A DNA stretch of 64,000 nucleotides, from the NCBI RefSeq assembly GCF_003344625.1, contig NZ_QPKJ02000008.1, positions 1 to 64,000 of the forward strand, given 5' to 3'. The DNA comes from Solirubrobacter deserti. Its GTDB lineage: Bacteria; Actinomycetota; Thermoleophilia; Solirubrobacterales; Solirubrobacteraceae. The translations under genes and the position numbers were made by a program. This document shows, one piece after another, positions 59,401-64,000 of the stretch. The notes below the pieces were generated by a model. That model ran no database searches. It worked only from the letters and a program-made list of their open reading frames with translations, and was not told the DNA's origin. How positions within the stretch are numbered: the first letter of the stretch is position 1; the number at the start of each line of letters is the position of its first letter.

Positions 59401-60098
59401 TCGAGTCGCTGCTCGGGATCAAGGTCACGAGCCCGGGCGCGGCGACGGTCCGGATCGAGCCACCCGCGGTCGACAGGGCCGACCTGCACCGCGCGAGCGG
59501 TTCCGCCTGGACGCAGCGCGGCACGGTCCGCACGGCGTGGAAGAAGGTGAACGGAACGTTCGTTCTCGATGTTGACGTCCCGGCCAACACCAAGGCGACC
59601 GTCGCGATCCCGAACCCGGGCGGCGTGAAGTACGTCGGCGTCGGGGCGGGCGCGCCGCGCTACGTGGGCGAGCAGGGCGGGCGCGCCGTGTTCGAGGTGG
59701 GCTCGGGAGCGACGCACTTCAGCCTCGGCGCCACGGCTGACGTGCCGGTCGGCGGCACCGTGCCGGCCACGCTGAGCCTCAGCCTCGGCACGCCCCCCAC
59801 GTTCGGGGTCTTCACGCCGGGCGTGACGCAGGAGTACACCGCGTCGACGACCGCTAGCGTCGTCTCGACGGCGGGCGACGCGACGCTGGCCGTCTCCGCG
59901 CCCGGCCATCTGACCAACGGCGCGTTCAGCCTGCCCGAGCCGCTGCGCGTCGAGCTCAGCAAGACGAGCTGGTCAGCGCCGGTCTCCAACGACACGGTGG
60001 ACGTCGGCTTCAAGCAGCTGATCAAGCGCACGGACCCGATGCGCACCGGCAGCTACTCCAAGACGCTGACGTTCACGCTGTCGACGACGTCGCCGTAA
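56412..60098 (+). CDS. Secreted GH78 alpha-L-rhamnosidase with two inserted repeat modules
   Basis: 1228 residues; the ATG follows GGGGAGAGACG. A signal peptide ends near 'GVAKAAGPP'. An N-terminal fibronectin-like domain ('QTAYRITVSKADGTAVWDSG') and the GH78 beta domain ('VYAAAMGNYRIHVNGKAVG') precede the (alpha/alpha)6 catalytic domain. The catalytic loop 'DTPTREKGQFTGD' lies near residues 648-660 and matches the GH78 D-x-P-x-R-x-E region. Unusually, two related ~75-residue modules ('NTTLAA...NLKVASVS.F..GD.ITV') are inserted at about 240-314 and 470-550. A C-terminal extra beta region ends the protein. It releases rhamnose from plant or microbial glycans. Confidence 0.9.
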   Translation: MRRWSVGGVVVALCLGVPGVAKAAGPPTQLTVGDEARPLNVEGTPQFGWMPSSDKGNDVQTAYRITVSKADGTAVWDSGKTASDRQSYVRYQGPALTPGEAYRWSVRTWDKDGVESPPATASFETSLTDDGWSGANWIRRVTTGNDSTDDWTLARRTFPALNASPVARARVYAAAMGNYRIHVNGKAVGVGDNYNHPTEAQYYAFDVTDAVKAGEPLALGALYHYWTCTCQGRANGPISNTTLAAAQPADATNLKVASVSVFDVGDQITVGTGAAAETATVTKIGTAGGNGTGIDLSTPLKTPRASGQAVLDHAGPSGLIIKAVVDHQDGTRETFVTDGTWKVSKASEYTNATITRRNGDSGDNAERYDARGEQPGWDTTSFDDTNWQPAYAIGPHPRPLNPLRETFSHLDPAISRLEYETVKPKTLTKLADGSIVADFGKVQSAMPRIAYSSGVAGRQVVVQTSYRLNNTTLAAPAAEGESNLKVASVSNFVPGDRITVDQAANGYGAGDPETRTITEVGTAGATGTGITLDAPLERDHATARFVEGSRAGTSTHDTQGSNLGFWYTQKDGAQVAQPFQYWGWRYLQILPPGAGEDLTADDISAVIQFSAVHDERRATFDSDNETLDAVFDLMQHSGIDSSQEVFLDTPTREKGQFTGDTVDISYANMIAAGDRNATKRAIREIIYSATHSWKAASNGYCTAAQLPCSYPSIGTPGRVNAVYPNGDNMRDIPDYTLMMPDWVWRYYEQSGDASVLADSYDALKAIATYVKTNIATSGNAEGLVYNLLGGTSSYQYGIIDWPAPMRYGYTFADNAARTIHNAHAVGTLRASAKVARVLGKPEDGATFDAWADSLSAAINAKLLRPDGLYTDGLSSAAGNPQIDNTAQHAQTYPIYYGVAPADKVAGLADAITAQGMKQGPMTWHVLLKALTDAGRYDQVVKLMTDPNADGPARTLAQQGTYMWEQWNPGCANGWPCAPTNNESMSHGWGSWGIVDQIESLLGIKVTSPGAATVRIEPPAVDRADLHRASGSAWTQRGTVRTAWKKVNGTFVLDVDVPANTKATVAIPNPGGVKYVGVGAGAPRYVGEQGGRAVFEVGSGATHFSLGATADVPVGGTVPATLSLSLGTPPTFGVFTPGVTQEYTASTTASVVSTAGDATLAVSAPGHLTNGAFSLPEPLRVELSKTSWSAPVSNDTVDVGFKQLIKRTDPMRTGSYSKTLTFTLSTTSP

Positions 60099-60107
60099 GA
60101 GAACTCG

Positions 60108-60132
60108 AGGCGCCGGCCCTGTGCCGGCGCCT
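60108..60132 (+). terminator. 10-bp hairpin after the rhamnosidase gene
   Basis: AGGCGCCGGC and GCCGGCGCCT pair perfectly around a CCTGT loop, 10 bp past the stop. There is no U-tract, but strength and position fit an actinobacterial terminator. Confidence 0.65.
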
Positions 60133-60168
60133 TCGATGAGTTTCGCGAGCGCCTAGCGTCCTGGGGAC

Positions 60169-60960
60169 ATGAACGCTTCCGAAACCGGCTACATCCCCGT
60201 TGGCGACCTGAACGTGTACTACGAGACCTACGGCGAGGGCGGCTTCCCGCTGCTGCTCCTGCACGGTGGGCTGTTCGACATCGAGCAGCAGTGGGCCGCG
60301 CTCATCCCGGGGCTGGCGGCGGATCGGCGCGTGATCGCGATCGACTTCCAGGCGCACGGGCGTACGAACGACATCGACCGCCCGCTGGCGATCCCCGCGC
60401 TCGCGGACGACGTCGTGGAAGTGCTCAAGCACCTGGGCCTCGAGCAGGTCGACGTGTTCGGCTTCAGCGTCGGCGGCGCCGTGACCATCGAGCTGGCGGT
60501 TCACCACCCGCAGCTCGTGCGCAGGATCGTCGTCTCCTCGACGTCGTTCTCGCCGGACGGCGACCGCGGGGGCAACACCGAGGTCGTGATGGAGATGACG
60601 GTCGACATGATCGCCGGCACGCCGATGGAGCAGGTCTACATGGCCAAGTCGCCGCACCCGGACCGCGAGCATCTGCAGACGCTGCTCGACAAGCTCGGCG
60701 GGATCATGGAGCACACGCCGGGGTGGACCGAGGACGAGATCCGCGCGATCACGGCGCCGACGCTGATCACGATCGGCGACTGCGACATGGTCAAGATCGA
60801 GCACGCGGCGCACTTCCTGCGCCTGCGCGGGGGCGACGTCAACGGCGACTTCGAGGGTGTGCCGGAGTCCCAGCTCGCCGTGTTCCCCGGCAGCACCCAC
60901 TTCTCCGGCATCGCGCGTACGGATCTGGTGCTGCCGGCCGTGCGCACGTTCCTGGATTGA
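60169..60960 (+). CDS. Alpha/beta hydrolase
   Basis: 263 residues. The fold signature is complete: oxyanion region 'LLLLHGGLFD', nucleophile elbow 'GFSVGG' with Ser100, acid in 'TLITIGDCDMV' and catalytic His244 in 'GSTHFSG'. There is no signal peptide, so it is cytosolic. The family is too broad to name a substrate. It lies just before the PadR operator palindrome, which may lie downstream of it only by chance. Confidence 0.85.
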   Translation: MNASETGYIPVGDLNVYYETYGEGGFPLLLLHGGLFDIEQQWAALIPGLAADRRVIAIDFQAHGRTNDIDRPLAIPALADDVVEVLKHLGLEQVDVFGFSVGGAVTIELAVHHPQLVRRIVVSSTSFSPDGDRGGNTEVVMEMTVDMIAGTPMEQVYMAKSPHPDREHLQTLLDKLGGIMEHTPGWTEDEIRAITAPTLITIGDCDMVKIEHAAHFLRLRGGDVNGDFEGVPESQLAVFPGSTHFSGIARTDLVLPAVRTFLD

Positions 60961-60961
60961 C

Positions 60962-60983
60962 AATAGGAAGATATCTTCCTATT
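60962..60983. promoter_or_regulatory. Perfect 22-bp palindrome, probable PadR operator
   Basis: AATAGGAAGAT at 60962-60972 is followed immediately by its exact complement (60973-60983). It lies 8 bp before the padR-like ATG. It is strikingly AT-rich for this genome. PadR regulators usually bind such AT-rich dyads over their own promoters, so autoregulation is likely. A palindrome this long is very unlikely by chance. Confidence 0.8.
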
Positions 60984-60991
60984 CTTGCGTC

Positions 60992-61339
60992 ATGCCACGG
61001 CGCAAGCCCGGGACCCTGCTCCCGCTCGAGTCCGAGATCCTCACCGCCGCGCTGCGCCTGCGTCGCGCGGGACAGCCGAGCTTCCACGGGTTCGGCCTCG
61101 CCACCGCCCTGCGCGATGAGAGCGGTGGCGGGTCGCTGACGGGCCACGGGACCCTCTACAAGGCGCTCGGCCGGCTCGAGGAGTTCGGGCTGCTGACCTC
61201 GAGCTGGGAGGACGCGAGCGCGGCCGACGGCCGGCCGCGCCGGCGCCTGTACGAGCTCACGGGCAAGGGCGCGGAGGTGGCGGCGCGGGACGAACGCACC
61301 CCGGCGCCGGCGCCCCGGATCGCCCCGAGGCCGGCATGA
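60992..61339 (+). CDS. PadR-family transcriptional regulator
   Basis: 115 residues from ATG 60992. The winged-helix domain shows 'LESEILTAALRLRRAGQPSF', 'FGLATALRD', the family-typical 'GHGTLYKALGRLEEFGLLTS' and the wing 'GRPRRRLYELTGKGAEV'. It represses target genes and usually itself. The palindrome just upstream is the likely operator. The stop overlaps the next ATG by 4 bp. Confidence 0.88.
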   Translation: MPRRKPGTLLPLESEILTAALRLRRAGQPSFHGFGLATALRDESGGGSLTGHGTLYKALGRLEEFGLLTSSWEDASAADGRPRRRLYELTGKGAEVAARDERTPAPAPRIAPRPA

Positions 61340-61719
61340 CGCCGGACCGCGTCGCGCGGCTTGTCGCGTGGTGGGTCCGCCTCTACACGCGCGGGTTGCC
61401 GCGCGCGCTCGCGGAACGCCGGATCGGCGAGCTCGACGCCGATGTGCACGATCAGATCGCTCACGAGCGCGACGCGGGCCACAGCGAGCGGCGGATCGCT
61501 CTCGGCCTGCTCTCGCGCCTGGTGCGCGGCGTCGCCGCGGACGTCCAGTGGCGGCAGCGGCTGCGCGTGCGGCGGCTGATCGTTGCGGCGCTGGGCGTGG
61601 GGCTCGGCGTCGCGACGCTGAACCTCGCGCAGGCCGACGACGCACCCGGCCTCGGGCTCATCGGTTTCATGCTGATCGGCGGGGCGGCGGTGTTCGGCCT
61701 CAGGCGCCAGCGCCGATGA
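61336..61719 (+). CDS. Small membrane protein paired with the PadR regulator
   Basis: 127 residues. The N-terminal ~75 residues are helical and charged ('RLVAWWVRLYTRGLPRALAE', 'RRIGELDADVHDQIAHERDA'), as in the permease-prefix-like domains often seen next to PadR genes. Two hydrophobic helices follow ('LIVAALGVGLGVATLNLA', 'GLGLIGFMLIGGAAVFGL'). ATGA coupling to padR implies shared control. Its end overlaps the convergent NTF2-like gene by 20 bp. Confidence 0.72.
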   Translation: MTPDRVARLVAWWVRLYTRGLPRALAERRIGELDADVHDQIAHERDAGHSERRIALGLLSRLVRGVAADVQWRQRLRVRRLIVAALGVGLGVATLNLAQADDAPGLGLIGFMLIGGAAVFGLRRQRR

Positions 61720-62119
61720 CCTCACGCTCCCGGATCCAGGCGGGCACGATCCGGGACGTGGTGATTCGCCAGCCGGCGGGCGTGCGCGCCGCGGTCCAGC
61801 TGAGGCGCAGCCCGCTCTCGCGGTGCGGCGCCTCGCCCTCGCGGTAGAAGAACACGAGCGAGTTGGCCTCGGCCGTCGCCTCGTCGCCGTCCACGTGGAC
61901 CACGACGTTCGTGTCGACGTGCTGGGTGTTTACGCCCTCGACGTCCGACTGCTTCAAGAAGGCGGTGAGGGCGTCGAGGCCGCGGAGCTCGCCGCCGCGC
62001 GGCGACTGCACCGTGGCGTCTTCGGTGTAAATCGTCCCCGCGTCGTCCCAGCGCTTGTCGTCGAGCAGGCGCGAGAGGCGGGTGAACAGCGAGGCGACCT
62101 CGACACGATCGGAAGTCAT
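61700..62119 (-). CDS. NTF2-like/SnoaL-like domain protein
   Basis: 139 residues from ATG 62119, which follows AAGGAGCCCCTT; the frame is open 14 codons further. It is a cone-like single-domain protein: 'VASLFTRLSRLLDDKRWDDA', 'GTIYTEDATVQSPRGGELRG', 'LVFFYREGEAPHRESGLRLS', 'AGWRITTSRI'. Such proteins bind or isomerise small molecules. It is divergent from a MarR gene, with three operator-like repeats between them, so it is the likely MarR target. Confidence 0.8.
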   Translation of the reverse strand: MTSDRVEVASLFTRLSRLLDDKRWDDAGTIYTEDATVQSPRGGELRGLDALTAFLKQSDVEGVNTQHVDTNVVVHVDGDEATAEANSLVFFYREGEAPHRESGLRLSWTAARTPAGWRITTSRIVPAWIREREVIGAGA

Positions 62120-62133
62120 AAGGGGCTCCTTGG

Positions 62134-62189
62134 TTGGCGGGTCCAACATTGGCAGCGCCAACTATACACCGATCCATTGGTGATACCAA
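62134..62189. promoter_or_regulatory. Three TTGG-N5-CCAA operator-like sites between NTF2-like and MarR genes
   Basis: TTGGCGGGTCCAA (62134-62146), TTGGCAGCGCCAA (62149-62161) and TTGGTGATACCAA (62177-62189) share the same dyad. The first two are 15 bp apart and the third 28 bp further. All lie in the 88-bp divergent promoter region. MarR dimers bind short dyads of this kind, so joint control of both genes is the likely reading. Confidence 0.72.
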
Positions 62190-62207
62190 CGATGTAGTCT
62201 GTGCGTC

Positions 62208-62645
62208 GTGGCGGAGACACCTGAGCGGTTGAGCGCACGGCCGAGCTGGCTGCTCACGCAGCTCGCGGTGCACGCGCACCGGTTGGCGTCCGAGGGCTTC
62301 GCCGAGGCCGGCGCGCGCGGCTACCACTACCGGATCCTCGCCGCGCTGGGCGAGTTCGGGCCGGCCTCCCAGGTGCAGCTGGGCCGGCGCTGCACCATGG
62401 ACCGCAGCGACGTCGTGGCGGCGATCAACGAGCTGTCGGAACGCGGCTTCGTCGAGCGCGCGCCGGACCCGGGTGACCGCCGGCGCAACATCGTGAGCCT
62501 CACCGCGGCGGGCCACCAGCAGCTGCGCCGCCTGGACGAAGCGCTCGACGCCGTGCAGGACCAACTGCTCGGCCCGCTCGGGGCCGCGGAGCGCGCGACG
62601 CTCACACACCTTCTCGCGCGGCTGCTCGAGCATCACGCGAGATAG
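62208..62645 (+). CDS. MarR-family transcriptional regulator
   Basis: 145 residues from GTG 62208. The winged helix shows 'YHYRILAALGEFGPASQVQL', 'GRRCTMDRSDVVAAINELSE', and the wing 'RAPDPGDRRRNIVSLTAAGH' with the family Asp-x-Arg-Asp/Arg motif. It probably represses the divergent NTF2-like gene and itself through the three TTGG-N5-CCAA sites, releasing them when a ligand binds. No cysteine redox switch is evident. Confidence 0.88.
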   Translation: MAETPERLSARPSWLLTQLAVHAHRLASEGFAEAGARGYHYRILAALGEFGPASQVQLGRRCTMDRSDVVAAINELSERGFVERAPDPGDRRRNIVSLTAAGHQQLRRLDEALDAVQDQLLGPLGAAERATLTHLLARLLEHHAR

Positions 62646-62682
62646 TCCGGGACGCTCCGCGCCCAGCGGAGTCTCCCTTCAT

Positions 62683-63444
62683 ATGAGACTGAAACTCGCA
62701 GGCCTCGCGGCCGCCACGCTCCTCGCCGTCCCGGCCGCCGCACAGGCCTCGACCATCGAGCACAGCGTCACGACGATCAGCTTCGAGGGCAACTACTCGA
62801 TCGAGGGCGTCGTCCCCCGCATGGAGCGGTTCGAGCGCTGGATCAGCGCCGACCGTGCGCGCCAGGTCGTCACCGCCGCCGACGGCACGCTGCGCGCCGA
62901 AGCCGCGCAGGAGCCGCTGAAGTTCACCGCCTTCGACGCCGTGCGCGACGAGATCGGGACGCTCACGGGCGAAAGCGCCAACTCCCCGCGCGGCACGTTC
63001 GTGCGCACCCTGTCGTCGGAGGGCGGCGACATCAGGGCCATGATGAGCAAGGGCTGGCTGGTCCAGACGGGCGAGACGACGTTCCTCGGCCGCCCGGCGC
63101 TGACGCTCGCGACCTCGGCCGGCGCGCCCGCCGAGGGCCGCACGCGCACGACGATGATCGTCGACGCGCAGAACCTCGCGCCCTACCAGCGCGTCACGAC
63201 CGGCACGCAGGACGGCCTCAGCTACACGCAGACCATGACGGTCGAGTCGGTCGAGACGCTCCCGCTGGCCGGCAACGAGCACCTGCTCGCGATGAGCGAC
63301 GCCGGGGCGAACGCCGAGCGCGTGACCTTCAGCGAGCAGGCGCGGCGCATCCTCGAGGGCCGCGAGCAGGCGAGCAAGCCGAAGGCGGCCAAGAAGAAGA
63401 AGGCCGTCGCCAAGAAGAAGGCCAAGAAGAAGACGCGCCGGTAA
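62683..63444 (+). CDS. Secreted hypothetical protein with lysine-rich tail
   Basis: 253 residues. A signal peptide ends near 'AAAQASTIE'. The mature part is beta-rich ('TTMIVDAQNLAPYQRVTTGT'), somewhat like LolA/outer-membrane-lipoprotein-carrier-type or sigma-regulator folds, but no family is firm. The last ~22 residues are almost all Lys, Ala and Arg ('KKKKAVAKKKAKKK'), like a histone tail; this would bind acidic polymers such as teichoic acid or DNA. Function unknown. Confidence 0.65.
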   Translation: MRLKLAGLAAATLLAVPAAAQASTIEHSVTTISFEGNYSIEGVVPRMERFERWISADRARQVVTAADGTLRAEAAQEPLKFTAFDAVRDEIGTLTGESANSPRGTFVRTLSSEGGDIRAMMSKGWLVQTGETTFLGRPALTLATSAGAPAEGRTRTTMIVDAQNLAPYQRVTTGTQDGLSYTQTMTVESVETLPLAGNEHLLAMSDAGANAERVTFSEQARRILEGREQASKPKAAKKKKAVAKKKAKKKTRR

Positions 63445-63448
63445 GCGG

Positions 63449-63718
63449 GTGAAGCTCAGGCTCACCATCGCCTCGGCGTGCGTGCTCGTGGCGGCGTCGG
63501 CCTCCCCGGCCGACGCCGCCACGGCGGCGCGCCACGAGCGCATCTGCGCACCGGAGGTCACGGTGCTCGACAGCCCGCGCGGGCTGCCGATCGGCGTGCT
63601 CTATCGCGGCGATCGCGTGACGCTGCTGCGCCGCGACCGCACGCGCGCGTGGGTGCGCGTGCGCTCCGGGGCGCCGATCACCGGCTGGATCCCGCGCCGG
63701 AGCCTCGATGGCTGCTGA
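63449..63718 (+). CDS. Small secreted SH3-domain-like protein
   Basis: 89 residues from GTG 63449, 4 bp after the preceding stop. A signal peptide ends near 'PADAATA'. The mature domain reads 'VLDSPRGLPIGVLYRGDRVT', 'RAWVRVRSGAPITGWIPRRS', the pattern of a bacterial SH3 (SH3b) module, which binds cell-wall peptides. Two Cys could form a disulfide. It probably works at the cell wall. Confidence 0.7.
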   Translation: MKLRLTIASACVLVAASASPADAATAARHERICAPEVTVLDSPRGLPIGVLYRGDRVTLLRRDRTRAWVRVRSGAPITGWIPRRSLDGC

Positions 63719-63751
63719 ACGCGACGACCCGCCCAAAGGGCTCGCGTCGCT

Positions 63752-63782
63752 GAGAGGCGTCGCCCACGGGGCGACCCCTCTC
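63752..63782 (+). terminator. Strong hairpin between SH3-like gene and sigma-factor gene
   Basis: GAGAGG-C-GTCGCCC at 63752-63765 pairs with GGGCGAC-C-CCTCTC at 63769-63782 around an ACG loop, with one C-C mismatch (13 bp). It favours the sigma-factor start at 63798 over the upstream ATG at 63708. Confidence 0.6.
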
Positions 63783-63797
63783 GCCTCGCCGAGGGGC

Positions 63798-64000
63798 ATG
63801 CGTGCGACCGACGAGCAGCTCGTCCGCCGCCTGCGCGACGGCGACGACGCCGCCTTCGAGCTCGTCCATCAGCGCTACGCCAAGCGGCTGGAGCGGTACG
63901 CGGCGAAGATCCTCGGCGGGCGACGGGAGCTCGCCGAGGACGTCGTGCAGGAGGCGCTGATCCGCGCCCACCGGGCGCTGCGGCGCGACCACCAGCCGCT
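63798..64000 (+). CDS. ECF sigma factor, cut by the window end
   Basis: The partial product has ~67 visible residues from ATG 63798. 'TDEQLVRRLRDGDDAAFELV', 'HQRYAKRLERYAAKILGG' and 'LAEDVVQEALIRAHRALRR' are the region 2.1-2.2 helices of ECF-type sigma-70 factors. An in-frame ATG at 63708 would add 30 residues containing the hairpin sequence and is less likely. Regions 2.4 and 4 lie beyond the window. Confidence 0.85.
   Translation, partial: MRATDEQLVRRLRDGDDAAFELVHQRYAKRLERYAAKILGGRRELAEDVVQEALIRAHRALRRDHQP

Noticed and set aside
58404..59909. A 501-codon minus-strand frame opposite the rhamnosidase gene.
   Set aside because: It is the complement of conserved GH78 sequence, rich in Arg/Val/Gly, with no motif or start signal.
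1..64000. CRISPR arrays, rRNA genes and complete tRNA genes.
   Set aside because: No regularly spaced repeats of suitable length, no rRNA-like sequence and no full tRNA cloverleaf were seen on either strand.

Overview
This 64 kb window is very GC-rich, uses many GTG starts and short overlaps between genes, and encodes Actinobacteria-type proteins. The mix of gene families (an actinobacterial conjugation set, a contractile-injection-type cargo protein, many secreted enzymes with lectin domains) suggests the class Thermoleophilia (Solirubrobacterales). That placement is inference; no rRNA or other phylogenetic marker lies in the window.

The left ~40 kb looks like the right part of an integrated conjugative element (ICE). 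Its backbone is a translationally coupled type IV secretion operon (2.4-10.5 kb: proline-rich membrane protein, VirB2-like pilin, VirB6/TrbL-like channel, VirB3/PrgI-like protein, VirB4 ATPase, a 3D/M15 cell-wall hydrolase, a VirB8-like protein and a multi-pass membrane protein). Next comes a plasmid-like maintenance block (10.5-19.5 kb: SSB, primase-polymerase, ParB-like protein, ArdC-like antirestriction protein, ECF-like sigma factor and small conserved proteins). Strong inverted repeats sit in front of ssb and parB and between ardC and the next gene. The right end carries an excisionase and a tyrosine integrase (38.5-40.0 kb), followed about 190 bp later by the 3' half of a tRNA-Asp(GUC) gene that begins in the anticodon loop. 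This is the expected attR of an element inserted in tRNA-Asp. A decayed second integrase faces the same site from the other side. I see no relaxase, no coupling ATPase (VirD4/TraG) and no left att site; they may lie left of position 1.

Between backbone and integrase (12.4-14.5 kb and 19.5-38.3 kb) is cargo: a membrane zinc-ribbon protein, an AlbA_2 (Schlafen-type) protein, an IS110 transposase, a secreted propeller-like protein, a decayed GIY-YIG/TPR gene pair, a secreted AHH nuclease toxin with a probable immunity gene, an IS3 remnant, and a defence cluster (PD-(D/E)XK-like protein, AbiJ-like abortive infection protein, DUF6602 protein, XRE-ImmA/IrrE plus DUF4411 pair). A lectin-like propeller with a coupled upstream frame completes the cargo. 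The first 2 kb hold a contractile-injection-type cargo protein and a small DUF1871-like gene.

From ~42 kb onward the DNA looks chromosomal: two coupled zinc-ribbon microproteins, a STAS regulator with a DUF2294-like partner, and then a surface glycan locus (44.3-54.3 kb) with two GT4 and one GT2 glycosyltransferases, a flippase, a GT39-like membrane transferase, a secreted glycosidase-like protein and the heptose genes gmhB, gmhA and hddA. Secreted carbohydrate enzymes follow (PQQ-type sugar dehydrogenase with ricin lectin, GH78 alpha-L-rhamnosidase). The end of the window holds an alpha/beta hydrolase, a PadR unit and a MarR/NTF2-like divergent pair, each regulator with evident palindromic operators, then secreted small proteins and the start of an ECF sigma factor cut by the window end.
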